A DNA stretch of 37,275 nucleotides from Runella sp. (GTDB lineage: Bacteria > Bacteroidota > Bacteroidia > Cytophagales > Spirosomataceae), in the NCBI RefSeq assembly GCF_027484545.1, contig NZ_JAIXST010000035.1, positions 1 to 37,275 of the forward strand. Direction: 5' to 3'. The translations under genes and the position numbers were made by a program. Of this stretch, positions 7,833 through 15,919 are shown in pieces; positions within the stretch are counted from its first letter, which is position 1; every line of letters starts with the position of its first letter. The notes under the pieces were generated by a model. That model was not told the DNA's origin. It saw nothing but the letters and a program-made list of their open reading frames with translations, and searched no databases.

Positions 7833-8726
7833 AGTGCCTCTAAAATTGGCTTCAAAACCAACGGGGTCATTGCTCAAATCAACGTGCAAAACGGTTCGTC
7901 TGTACGCACAGGGCAACTACTGGCGCAACTTGAAAATCGTGAGCAACTCTTAGCCCTGCGCCAAGCCGAGCTGCAACTCGCCGAGGCCCGCGTCGAAATC
8001 AACGATTTACTCATCTCGCAGGGAGGTCGCAAGGGAGATACCACCTCCGTGAAGGCCGATGTGTGGGCCTATATCAAACTTCGCAGCGGCTACGAGCGGG
8101 GGCTGTTGGCACTGCAAAAAGCCCGCAACGAGTTAGAAAATACCTACTTACGCGCCCCCTTTGGTGGGGTGGTAGCCAATCTCAAAGCCAAACCCTTCAA
8201 TACCACTTCGGGCGAGTTTTGTACGTTGCTGAGTCAGGCTGCGCCTTTGGTGGAGTTGGCAGTACTCGAAACCGAACTTATGGCTGTGCAATTGGGCCAA
8301 ACGGTGGTGGTACAGCCCGTGGCGTTTGGAGAGCGTAGTTACCGAGGGCAGGTCATAGAAATCAACCCCTTCGTGAGCGAGCAGGGATTGGTACAGGTAA
8401 AGGCCCGCATCACCGGTGCCGATAAGTACCTCTTTGAGGGCATGAACGTGCGGGTGCAGGTAGAGAAAAACATTCCCAACCAAATCGTAGTACCCAAAGC
8501 GGCGGTGGTGGAGCGGAGCGGTCGCAAGGTGGTGTTTACCTACGCCGCCGAAACCGATACAAGCGGCTTGGCCAAATGGAGTTACGTGACCATCGCCCAC
8601 GAAAACGACACCGAGATTGCCCTCAGCGAAGGCATCAAAGCGGGCGATGTAGTGATAGTGGAAGGCAACCTGAATTTGGGGCATGATGCGCGGGTGAAGT
8701 GGAAGAAAAAAGAAAACCCTGATTAA
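7653..8726 (+). CDS. RND membrane-fusion (periplasmic adaptor) lipoprotein
   Basis: 357 residues from the ATG at 7653, chosen over an upstream frame extension because a lipoprotein-like signal (MKYLSIALVFTFVQC) begins there. After it come a biotinyl-lipoyl-like half (GVIAQINVQNGSSVRTGQLL), a short coiled-coil hairpin (LLALRQAELQLAEARVEIND), the second lipoyl half (LRAPFGGVVANLKAKPF), a beta-barrel segment and a membrane-proximal domain (VVPKAAVVERSGRKVVFTYA). This is the HlyD/AcrA-type adaptor that links an RND permease to an outer-membrane channel. The permease expected next is displaced to 12726 by cassette 2; the LuxR-type gene follows after 7 bp. No TolC-type gene is in the window. Confidence 0.88.
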   Translation: MKYLSIALVFTFVQCTPSQPTEQVETAKPSVSATPVVATQTAQRKAFRWLLLSNGRVSNQSASKIGFKTNGVIAQINVQNGSSVRTGQLLAQLENREQLLALRQAELQLAEARVEINDLLISQGGRKGDTTSVKADVWAYIKLRSGYERGLLALQKARNELENTYLRAPFGGVVANLKAKPFNTTSGEFCTLLSQAAPLVELAVLETELMAVQLGQTVVVQPVAFGERSYRGQVIEINPFVSEQGLVQVKARITGADKYLFEGMNVRVQVEKNIPNQIVVPKAAVVERSGRKVVFTYAAETDTSGLAKWSYVTIAHENDTEIALSEGIKAGDVVIVEGNLNLGHDARVKWKKKENPD

Positions 8727-8733
8727 CCCAGCC

Positions 8734-9384
8734 ATGCTTAAAAACAAAAAAATCATTTTGATTGAGATAGAAAATGCTTCGCGATTGCAAGATTATTTTA
8801 GCGCATTACAAGCAGAGGTGCAATTGTATGAAATATGTCCTCAATCAACGGCAATAACACTCAGTTTGACATCACAGGCTGATTTTGTTATTATAGAAGT
8901 AGTTCACAAAGATAGCATGGAAATAGCGCGTTTATTTGCCAAAAATGCGCCACTGACTCGAATCATTGTATTGACGACCTCATCGCAGGCAGCGGCGGTT
9001 GTGGCAGCCAACGTACAAATGCACGCACTGTTGTTGTCGGGATGTGTCTTTGATGAATACCTGACCTGTTTGTGGCAAGTAAGTGAAGGGTATTTTTATT
9101 TTAGTGAAGGCTTACAGCTTCAAATGGCACGTAAGCAGGTTAAACCGACCGCCAACTTGGCCTTTTTTGACGTATTGAGTGGTAGAGAACGGGAGGTGCT
9201 ATCGCTGCTGTGTGAAGGTTTTACCAATGCACAAATTGGTTCGAGTTTGTTTATCAGTGCCGAAACGGTCAAAAACCACAAGATAAACATCATGGAAAAA
9301 CTCCATTTAAAGACCAATAACGACCTGCTGCTTTGGGTAGGCGAAATAAGAAAAGAATGGCGAGATCACTTTGGCATAAAATAG
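8734..9384 (+). CDS. LuxR-family regulator with a degenerate receiver domain
   Basis: 216 residues. The N-terminal 120 or so follow the receiver pattern by strand order (KKIILIEIENAS, DFVIIEVVHKDS, RIIVLTTSSQ, HALLLSG), but the phospho-acceptor Asp is Glu 55, the acidic pair near the start is E/E with spacing unlike a normal DD, and the conserved Lys of the LLLKG-type loop is Ser. The C-terminus is a standard LuxR HTH: LSGREREVLSLLCEGFTNAQ, then FISAETVKNHKINIMEKL. It is thus likely a phosphorylation-independent regulator. It starts 7 bp after the MFP gene, so is probably cotranscribed with it, and lies just upstream of the peptide pair at 9527. Control of the peptides is inference from position. 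Confidence 0.8.
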   Translation: MLKNKKIILIEIENASRLQDYFSALQAEVQLYEICPQSTAITLSLTSQADFVIIEVVHKDSMEIARLFAKNAPLTRIIVLTTSSQAAAVVAANVQMHALLLSGCVFDEYLTCLWQVSEGYFYFSEGLQLQMARKQVKPTANLAFFDVLSGREREVLSLLCEGFTNAQIGSSLFISAETVKNHKINIMEKLHLKTNNDLLLWVGEIRKEWRDHFGIK

Positions 9385-9419
9385 TAAAATAGACTATGTC
9401 AAAATGTACTTTTAGGGGA

Positions 9420-9451
9420 TTGATTAAAGGACTGATGGTATTTTAAATTTG
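9420..9451 (+). promoter_or_regulatory. Candidate promoter for peptide cassette 2
   Basis: TAAATTTG at 9444-9451 matches the Bacteroidota -7 box TANNTTTG, with a TTG at 9420-9422 and a 21 bp spacer. It lies about 75 bp upstream of the peptide gene at 9527 and after the LuxR-type gene stop. A second TANNTTTG box, TAATTTTG, is at 9482-9489 but has no well-placed TTG. Confidence 0.4.
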
Positions 9452-9526
9452 TATCGTTAAATCAAACCTATATATATTAGGTAATTTTGAAAAAAGAAAC
9501 CTCAAACAACTTAAACAATTAATGCT

Positions 9527-9748
9527 ATGTCAAACAAGAGAAAAGAAAATGGGGCTATCATTTTAAGTATTTTAATTTTAGTCTCATTCCTACCTTTAAA
9601 TTCGCTTAAAGCTGGATGTTGTATGACAACTAAAAGTCCTGATGGTCGCTGCATATACGTAATGGGAGATTATGTGTGTGGAGGTATTGGTATGCCAATT
9701 GGCTACAATTGCTCACAATGCGGTGAACCAGTAGAAAGCTTAAATTGA
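9527..9748 (+). CDS. Small secreted six-cysteine peptide, first of a pair
   Basis: 73 residues: a charged N-terminus, a hydrophobic signal (AIILSILILVSFLPL), then a compact region with six cysteines (31, 32, 42, 51, 62, 65). It shares with the next peptide a core of CMTTKSPDGRCIY, then GDYVCGG. A Sec-exported, disulfide-bonded mini-protein is the simplest reading. It lies between a LuxR-type gene and a second peptide gene, followed by DUF4221 and CxxC lipoprotein genes. I do not recognise a named family beyond a general likeness to NVEALA-type Bacteroidota peptides. Function unknown. Confidence 0.65.
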   Translation: MSNKRKENGAIILSILILVSFLPLNSLKAGCCMTTKSPDGRCIYVMGDYVCGGIGMPIGYNCSQCGEPVESLN

Positions 9749-9774
9749 CTTTACAAACACTAAACTATAGAAAT

Positions 9775-9981
9775 ATGAAAACCTTAAAAAGAATTATTCC
9801 ATTTTTAGCTTTTATTGGGTTTATGTTAGTAAATACCAATAATGAAGCGAGTTGTTACAAAACCACACAAAATCCAACAGGCAAATGTATATACTTAATT
9901 GGTGACTATACGTGCGGTTATAGCAGTAGTAACAAAGATTGTACCGGAAGTTGTAGTTGCCCTCCTACTCCTATAATGTAA
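9775..9981 (+). CDS. Small secreted six-cysteine peptide, second of a pair
   Basis: 68 residues from the ATG at 9775, preferred to an upstream start that would place the signal internally. The signal is MKTLKRIIPFLAFIGFMLVN, ending at TNNEAS, which resembles the NNEAYA of the peptide at 1328. Cysteines lie at 27, 38, 47, 56, 60 and 62. Its core, CYKTTQNPTGKCIYLIGDYT followed by CG, aligns with the preceding peptide (C-x-TT-xx-P-x-G-x-CIY-xx-GDY-x-CG), so the pair arose by duplication, with diverged C-termini. The gap from the preceding gene is 26 bp. Function unknown. Confidence 0.65.
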   Translation: MKTLKRIIPFLAFIGFMLVNTNNEASCYKTTQNPTGKCIYLIGDYTCGYSSSNKDCTGSCSCPPTPIM

Positions 9982-10056
9982 GCTAACTTTTTATTTTTAC
10001 AATCAAATATTTAGTGGATAAAACTTTCAAAAAATACCAAAATTTAGTCAAAGTTC

Positions 10057-11211
10057 ATGCGTTATTTTTATTTCACTCTACTTGTTATTTTTGTGTCATG
10101 CAAAAATAACGACTCACAAACTAATAGCGATTTTACTGATTTTTTTTCTTTGGAAAAAATTTCAGTAAAATCATTTCCATTAGACTCTGTTACTTCACCG
10201 CTTAAGGGCAGAATATCTTTCTTTCAAGAAAATAACGGAAAACAATACCTTTTACTTCTTAATTTGTTTAAAAACAAATTGATTTGGTATGACTATGATA
10301 GTTCAAAAGTTATTCATACGACAAATTTTGAACGAGAAGGAACAAATGGAGTGGGGAATATCACAGGTTTTTACATCAAAAGTACAGATTCAATATTTGT
10401 TCACAACTACGGTACAGGTACCTTATACCTATGCAATCGTATTGGAAAAGTTATTAATAATTACAAATTAATTACCGAAAGTTCAATAAAATATCCTAAC
10501 TTAGCTGAGTTTTTTTCAGCAGGTTATTATAATGACACTTTGATATTAAATACATGGGGAGCTGAGCATTTTTATAATACCTCAGTTGCATACAAAAAAG
10601 ACCTTCTCACAATTCTTTCTTTAAAGAATAAAAATATTTCTTACGATTTATCTTACCCAAAAATTTATCAAAAAGCCGTCTGGGGAGCACAACTTCATCT
10701 TATGTTTAACAGTTACAATCCCCAAAAAAAAGATATACTCAGTAGTTTTGTCATCGATGACACACTTAGTATTTTAAATATACACACAAAAGAGCTAAAA
10801 CGAAAATATGCAGGAGCAAGTTTTATAAAATCGGTTCGGCCGTTTTCAGAGAAGAATTACTTGAGTTTCATTCCGGAGATAGAAGATGAAGTAAAACATC
10901 AACTTACGCAAAACACTTATGGACCCATCTATACTGATCCGTTTAGTGGATTCTCATATCGTTTTATCAATCAAGCACTAACACTTGAAGAATATAAATT
11001 AAAAGAGCCCCAGCGTAATTTAAGCCCTTTCCTATCTATTGTTATTTTAGACAATAACTATAAAAAAGTAGGGGAAGTTAAAGATTTACATTACTCCTAT
11101 TTAGCTTCTAAAGTTTTTTTTACTAAACAAGGAATGCATATCCTCAAACTGGATTCTTTGGAAAACAAGATGACATTTCACATTTTTAAGTTAAAGAAAC
11201 ATGAAAAGTAA
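10057..11211 (+). CDS. DUF4221-type propeller lipoprotein
   Basis: 384 residues with a lipoprotein signal (MRYFYFTLLVIFVSC, Cys 15). The region KQYLLLLNLFKNKLIWYDYD followed by TNFEREGTNGVGNITGFYIK and TDSIFVHNYG matches the usual layout of DUF4221, a Bacteroidota beta-propeller-like family of unknown function. It takes the place in cassette 2 that the GEGPNE propeller at 1686 takes in cassette 1. It starts 75 bp after the peptide gene and overlaps the following CxxC lipoprotein gene by 11 bp, so the three are probably one operon. Expected in the periplasm or outer membrane. No enzyme motif is seen. Confidence 0.75.
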   Translation: MRYFYFTLLVIFVSCKNNDSQTNSDFTDFFSLEKISVKSFPLDSVTSPLKGRISFFQENNGKQYLLLLNLFKNKLIWYDYDSSKVIHTTNFEREGTNGVGNITGFYIKSTDSIFVHNYGTGTLYLCNRIGKVINNYKLITESSIKYPNLAEFFSAGYYNDTLILNTWGAEHFYNTSVAYKKDLLTILSLKNKNISYDLSYPKIYQKAVWGAQLHLMFNSYNPQKKDILSSFVIDDTLSILNIHTKELKRKYAGASFIKSVRPFSEKNYLSFIPEIEDEVKHQLTQNTYGPIYTDPFSGFSYRFINQALTLEEYKLKEPQRNLSPFLSIVILDNNYKKVGEVKDLHYSYLASKVFFTKQGMHILKLDSLENKMTFHIFKLKKHEK

Positions 11212-11659
11212 ATTTAAAATATTTTTAATTTATTTTTTGCTATTTACTATATTTTCATGCTCTACCGAGCTTAATTCCAAAGTAGAAAATACCTTTTTAA
11301 GATTGAGAATAGATAAGAATAAATTTAAAGCTATTTTTATTATCCCCAGCAATGGCTGCTCTGGCTGTATAAGTGATTCGGAAAATTTTATTCTAAAGTA
11401 TTTAACCAAAAGAGATTATAATTTACTTGTTATCTTAACTTCTTATAGAAATGAAAAAGAAATAAAGATGAAGCTGGGAGAAAGAATTTTATATGACAAA
11501 CGCATTTTTCATGACAAGCAAAATGTCTTTTTTCAAGAAGGAATCTCATTAATTTATCCGATAATATACTATCCATACAATGGAAATGTATCGTTCGTAA
11601 GTCATCAAGAACCCGATGCCCTTAAGAAACTCCAAAAATACCTCCAAATAAAAAATTGA
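11201..11659 (+). CDS. Lipoprotein with thioredoxin-like CxxC motif
   Basis: 152 residues. The signal MKSKFKIFLIYFLLFTIFSC gives lipidated Cys 20. The stretch FKAIFIIPSNGCSGCISDSE puts a CxxC (53 and 56) right after a beta strand, as in thioredoxin-fold proteins and as in the gene at 2888 (IPNIDCSPCIDQ). The C-terminus is shorter than a classic TlpA domain. Its start overlaps the DUF4221 stop (ATGAAAAGTAA carries both), a sign of translational coupling. A redox or peptide-binding role next to Cys-rich peptides is plausible but unproven. Confidence 0.6.
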   Translation: MKSKFKIFLIYFLLFTIFSCSTELNSKVENTFLRLRIDKNKFKAIFIIPSNGCSGCISDSENFILKYLTKRDYNLLVILTSYRNEKEIKMKLGERILYDKRIFHDKQNVFFQEGISLIYPIIYYPYNGNVSFVSHQEPDALKKLQKYLQIKN

Positions 11660-11748
11660 CTTAATTAATAATTATTCTACAGAATTTAACCTCACTTACA
11701 CTTAATTTGCAGAAAAACACCTTCCCAAAAAGACTATTGTCTTGCCAA

Positions 11749-12627
11749 ATGAAATATTTGACACCATTCTTATTAGTGCTGACCTTCATCGTAAACGCAC
11801 AAGCCAACGTCATCAAAGGCAAAGTTATTAATGCCAAAAAAGACGGTATTGCCTTTGCTACCCTGTTGAGTTTGTCGGATGCCAAAACGGGTACGGTGGC
11901 TCAAGAAGACGGTTCGTTTACCCTGACAGTCGCCTCCGCTGTTGCAGGACACAAAATCGTTGTATCAGCACTCGGATACGCTGATACAACCATCGTCTTG
12001 AAAAAAGAAGACATGACTTTAACAAAAACGATACAACTTCGCGAACGCCCCCTTTCATTGCCCGAAGTAACGGTCAAACGAACGAAGGGGAATACTTTTC
12101 TCTTGGGAAATCCCCGATTAGAGATTCTTAAATATGATGCCGGACAGTATTATTTCGTTAAAGCCAGTCAATCGGGGGCGGGGGTAGGTACGGTTTTTTC
12201 AACCAAAAAACGTAAGGGTACTATTGAAAGCATTTCGATTTTTATGGGCGAAACCCAGCCTGCCACCTACATAATGACGCTGTATGCTCTCAGTGACTTG
12301 GGAGAAGACTATCGGCTATACCCTAAACAGCAGCTCGTTCCGATCATCAATCACCCCATTTCGTTTAATTCCAATAAAATAGGCTGGATTGACATTGAGA
12401 ATTTGGCGATTGAATTACCCGCTGATTATTTAGCTGTATTGGTGACTAAAGTAACCCAAAAGACTGCTTTAGAACAATTACCTACCAACCCGTCATTTGA
12501 ATATCTTATTGGGCGTCAGTTTCCAAGGGGTTTATCGGCCCGCCATATTTATCTTTTTGGAAATCAATATGCAGTTTTAGCAAAAAAAGACGATATTTCT
12601 GCTATCTACGTTACATGTCGTGAGTGA
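11749..12627 (+). CDS. CarboxypepD_reg-like envelope protein
   Basis: 292 residues from the ATG at 11749; an upstream TTG frame extension has no signal peptide and is rejected. A signal peptide (MKYLTPFLLVLTFIVNAQAN) is followed by a carboxypeptidase regulatory-like domain: IKGKVINAKKDGIAFATLLS, then QEDGSFTLTV and IVVSALGYADTTIVL. The remaining 180 residues (from about LPEVTVKRTKGN) form a beta-rich domain often seen after such domains in Bacteroidota but without a name I can give. It is not a TonB receptor because no plug or barrel follows. It sits between the CxxC gene and the RND permease on the same strand. Role unknown. Confidence 0.7.
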   Translation: MKYLTPFLLVLTFIVNAQANVIKGKVINAKKDGIAFATLLSLSDAKTGTVAQEDGSFTLTVASAVAGHKIVVSALGYADTTIVLKKEDMTLTKTIQLRERPLSLPEVTVKRTKGNTFLLGNPRLEILKYDAGQYYFVKASQSGAGVGTVFSTKKRKGTIESISIFMGETQPATYIMTLYALSDLGEDYRLYPKQQLVPIINHPISFNSNKIGWIDIENLAIELPADYLAVLVTKVTQKTALEQLPTNPSFEYLIGRQFPRGLSARHIYLFGNQYAVLAKKDDISAIYVTCRE

Positions 12628-12725
12628 GGTAACCCAATCAAATTAGTAAACTGAATGCAAGCACCGAAAAATCAATTCCGGACAAAGAAGGTAAGGATAA
12701 TAATTCCGCAGGGAGATAACGTCTA

Positions 12726-15700
12726 ATGACGCGTTTCCTCCTTCATCGGCCCGTGGCCGTACTCATTACTGCATTGGCTCTGTCGGTGCTGGGCGTGGTG
12801 GTCTTTCGGCTGCTGCCGGTATCGCTCTTGCCTGATATTCCCGTACCCGAGATTACGGTGCAGGTCAGCTATCCCAATGCCGCCGCCCGCGAACTGCAGC
12901 AGGCCGTGGTGCTTCCCCTCAAAAACCAACTCCTCCAAGTCAATCATTTAGACGACATTGAGGCCACTACGCAGGATGGCTTTTCGGTGCTGAAACTCCG
13001 CTTTGATTTTGGCACCGACGTGCGGCTCGCCTACTTGGAAACCAACGAAAAAATCGACGGCATCCTTTCGCAGTTTCCGCGCGACATGGAACGCCCCAAA
13101 GTCATCAAAGCTGGTGCCGGCGATATTGCCGTGTTTCAGCTCAACGTGGCCCCCCGCCCAGCCCCCCAGCCCCCAATGGGGGAGATAGGTACTCCCCCAT
13201 TGGGGGCTGGGGGGCTGGAACTCTCCGACTTCTGCCAAAATGTGCTCAAACGTCGCATTGAGCAGCTTCCCGAAGTGGCGTTGGTGGATGCCACGGGGTT
13301 GGCGTTGCCTGAGGTAGTGGTGAGTGCTGACCGCAACAAAATGCAGAGTTTGGGGATTACAGAAGCGCAAATCGCTGATTTACTGCGTCAAAACAATATC
13401 AACCTCGGCAATGTGGCGGTCAAAGATGGGCAATATCAGTACAACATTCGGTTTTCGTCGGTGCTGCGTACGCCGCAGGACATTGCAAATATTACGTTTC
13501 GAGTGGGGGACACGGGGAGTTCTGTGGGGACACAGAACTCGGCGGCACAGAACTCAGCAAATGAGACCCCGACCCTGGCGGTGGGGCGATTGATACGTTT
13601 GGGGGAGTTGGTGAAAGTATCGATTCAGGAACAACAGCAACGCGGGTTATATACTTTCAATGGGCAACGGGCAGTGGGTTTGGCCATCATTAAACAATCC
13701 GACGCCCAACTGTTGCAAATGCGGGCGCAATTAGACGAACTGCTTACCCAATTTCGAAACGACTACCCCGATTTGGCTTTTACCCTTTCGCAGGACCAAA
13801 CCGAACTGTTGGACGTCTCCATCAACAACCTCGTCAGCAATATCCTCACGGGGGCTTTGCTGACGTTTGTGATGATTTTTTTCTTTCTGCCCAACCCCCG
13901 CGTACCCGTTTTGATCGGAATTGTAATTCCCGTTTCCTTGAGTATTACGTTTCTGGGTTTTTATCTATTGGATTTAAGCATCAACATTGTCTCGTTGGCG
14001 GGGTTGGTGCTGGGCATTGGTGAAATCATCGACAGTGCCATTATCCTGATCGAGAACATTGAAGAAAAACGGGAACAAGGCTTCTCGCTCGACGAGGCGT
14101 GCGTGGAAGGAACCGAAGAAGTGATTCGACCTTTGTTTACGTCAGTGCTGACCAATTCGGCGGTTTTCCTACCGTTGGTATTTCTAAGCGGCTTGGCCGG
14201 GGCGCTGTTTTTTGACCAGGCGGTGTCGGTGTCACTGGCCTTGGCAGTATCGCTCCTGACTTCCTATACACTGATTCCCGTTTTGTATCGGTTGGCTTTT
14301 CTGAAATCAAAAAAAGAAGGCACCCAAATCGCGAAAGAAACGTGGCTCATGCGCCGCATTGAAGGGTTTTATAACCGTACGTTCGACGTCGCTTTTCGCT
14401 TCCGAAAAGTGGCTTGGGTACTCGTAGTTGCGCTGCTGGGAAGTGCCGTTTGGGCCGTACAGGGGCTTGAAAAACGCGGTATGCCGGCCATCAGTCGCAG
14501 TGAATTGGAAGTAAAGATCGATTGGAACGAGCCGCTGAGTGTCAGCCAAAATGAACAACGCATTGCGCAACTCCTCAAAACGCTTTCTCCTGCCCCCGTG
14601 TACGTGAGCGCGTACGTGGGGCAGCAGCAGTTTTTGCTCAATCAGCAGTTGCAACAATCATTCAGTCAGGCTACGATCAGCCTCAAAGTAACTGATCATC
14701 CAAGTTATCAGCGACTGTCGTCCTTGCTTTCTACAAAAATTCGTCAGACCTACCCCAATGCCATAGTGGAAATGCGACCAGCGCGGAATGTGTTTGAGCA
14801 ACTCTTTGGCGGCAATCAACCTCCGCTGCAAATTCGCCTCTTCAGTACGCAAAATCAGGACGTTCCCACTCCCCAACAGGCCACCGAAACCCTGCGGCAT
14901 TTAGAAGAGAAAGGATTCAAAACGAATCCGCCGGGATACCAAAAACGATTGGTGATAAGCCTGCGCGAAGAGCAACTGCTGTTGTACGGAGTCACGGCTG
15001 AACAGACCTATGAAAGTCTCAAAACGTTGTTTAACGAAAATCAGATTGGGCAGCTGCAATCGGAACAAAAGTTTGTACCCATTGTATTGGCAACTCAACA
15101 CCCAACTGGCGTGCAGAGTGTGCTGCAAACGGCTTTTGTTCCCAACCGTCAAAATCAATTGATTCCGCTGCGCGAATTGGTAGAAATGCAGTCTGTGGAC
15201 GATTATCGCCTTTTTCATACGGGCAAGGATGGGGCCTATTTACCGATTGATTTGGATTTGGACAACAGGCAAACTGCGGCTTTTTTGCCTGAAATTGAAA
15301 AAAACCTTAGACAGGATAAAACCCTGAATTATCGGCTTACGGGAGATTATTTTCGAAACATTGGGTATTTAGAAGAATTGGCGTGGGTGGTGCTGATTGC
15401 CGTGGCACTGTTGTTTTGCATTCTGACAGCACAATTTGAGTCTTTACTTCAACCACTGATTGTGATGCTGACGGCCTTCATGGGCATTGCGGGGGCGCTG
15501 CTTACGTTGGCGTTATTTGACGAAAGCCTCAACGCTCTGTCCGTGATTGGATTGGTAGTATTGATTGGGTTGATCGATAACGATTCCATTTTGAAAATAG
15601 ACACCATGAACCGCGAACGCGAGCACTTAGGAATCATTGAAGCCATTCGGCTGTCGGGCAAGCGTCGTTTGAAATCGCAGTTGATGACGTATCTTACCAC

Positions 15701-15860
15701 CATTTTGGGCTTGTTACCTGTCTTATTTTCGGGGGGATTGGGCGCTGAATTACAACGCCCATTGGCCTTAACCGTGATTGGCGGCATGACGGTGGGTGTC
15801 ATTGCCTCTTGGACGCTGATTCCGCTGCTTTACTATTGGATAGCCAACAGAAAACCTTAA
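12726..15860 (+). CDS. RND efflux permease with atypical proton-relay residues
   Basis: 1044 residues, full RND length. It starts MTRFLLHRPVAVLITALALS (TM1) and has two porter blocks and a second TM1-like helix near residue 560. TM4 reads GLVLGIGEIIDSAIILIENI; aligned by eye to AcrB LLVDDAIVV, the second Asp is Ser 437 and an extra Glu is at 433. TM10 reads IGLIDNDSILKI where AcrB has IGLSAKNAIL, so the relay Lys is Asn 952 flanked by Asp 951 and Asp 953. The pump may use another relay or work as a heteromer with the permease at 1-425. Two in-frame hairpin-forming inserts lie in the first porter region (about residues 141-165 and 260-280). It should pair with the MFP at 7653. Confidence 0.88.
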   Translation: MTRFLLHRPVAVLITALALSVLGVVVFRLLPVSLLPDIPVPEITVQVSYPNAAARELQQAVVLPLKNQLLQVNHLDDIEATTQDGFSVLKLRFDFGTDVRLAYLETNEKIDGILSQFPRDMERPKVIKAGAGDIAVFQLNVAPRPAPQPPMGEIGTPPLGAGGLELSDFCQNVLKRRIEQLPEVALVDATGLALPEVVVSADRNKMQSLGITEAQIADLLRQNNINLGNVAVKDGQYQYNIRFSSVLRTPQDIANITFRVGDTGSSVGTQNSAAQNSANETPTLAVGRLIRLGELVKVSIQEQQQRGLYTFNGQRAVGLAIIKQSDAQLLQMRAQLDELLTQFRNDYPDLAFTLSQDQTELLDVSINNLVSNILTGALLTFVMIFFFLPNPRVPVLIGIVIPVSLSITFLGFYLLDLSINIVSLAGLVLGIGEIIDSAIILIENIEEKREQGFSLDEACVEGTEEVIRPLFTSVLTNSAVFLPLVFLSGLAGALFFDQAVSVSLALAVSLLTSYTLIPVLYRLAFLKSKKEGTQIAKETWLMRRIEGFYNRTFDVAFRFRKVAWVLVVALLGSAVWAVQGLEKRGMPAISRSELEVKIDWNEPLSVSQNEQRIAQLLKTLSPAPVYVSAYVGQQQFLLNQQLQQSFSQATISLKVTDHPSYQRLSSLLSTKIRQTYPNAIVEMRPARNVFEQLFGGNQPPLQIRLFSTQNQDVPTPQQATETLRHLEEKGFKTNPPGYQKRLVISLREEQLLLYGVTAEQTYESLKTLFNENQIGQLQSEQKFVPIVLATQHPTGVQSVLQTAFVPNRQNQLIPLRELVEMQSVDDYRLFHTGKDGAYLPIDLDLDNRQTAAFLPEIEKNLRQDKTLNYRLTGDYFRNIGYLEELAWVVLIAVALLFCILTAQFESLLQPLIVMLTAFMGIAGALLTLALFDESLNALSVIGLVVLIGLIDNDSILKIDTMNREREHLGIIEAIRLSGKRRLKSQLMTYLTTILGLLPVLFSGGLGAELQRPLALTVIGGMTVGVIASWTLIPLLYYWIANRKP
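13158..13218. repeat. Perfect 27 bp inverted repeat inside the RND coding region
   Basis: The arm starting CCAGCCCCCCAGCCCCCAAT (13158-13184) is exactly mirrored at 13192-13218 around a 7-base loop (ATAGGTA). It encodes APQPPMGEIGTPPLGAGG, a Pro/Gly-rich stretch between FQLNVA and LELSDF, where RND relatives have only a short connection. The reading frame is kept. The sequence looks like an intergenic palindromic element that landed in a gene. Confidence 0.85.
13517..13555. repeat. Short inverted and direct repeats inside the RND coding region
   Basis: GAGTTCTGTG (13517-13526) is mirrored by CACAGAACTC (13531-13540) across GGGA, and CACAGAACTC occurs again at 13546-13555. The encoded SSVGTQNSAAQNSANE is a polar low-complexity run inside an otherwise conserved region, so it too looks like an in-frame insertion. 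Confidence 0.65.
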
Positions 15861-15919
15861 TGCTTCTACTTTGATTGGTTATCGCCGACAGGTTTCTTTA
15901 AACTTTCGGAAAGTTGGCG

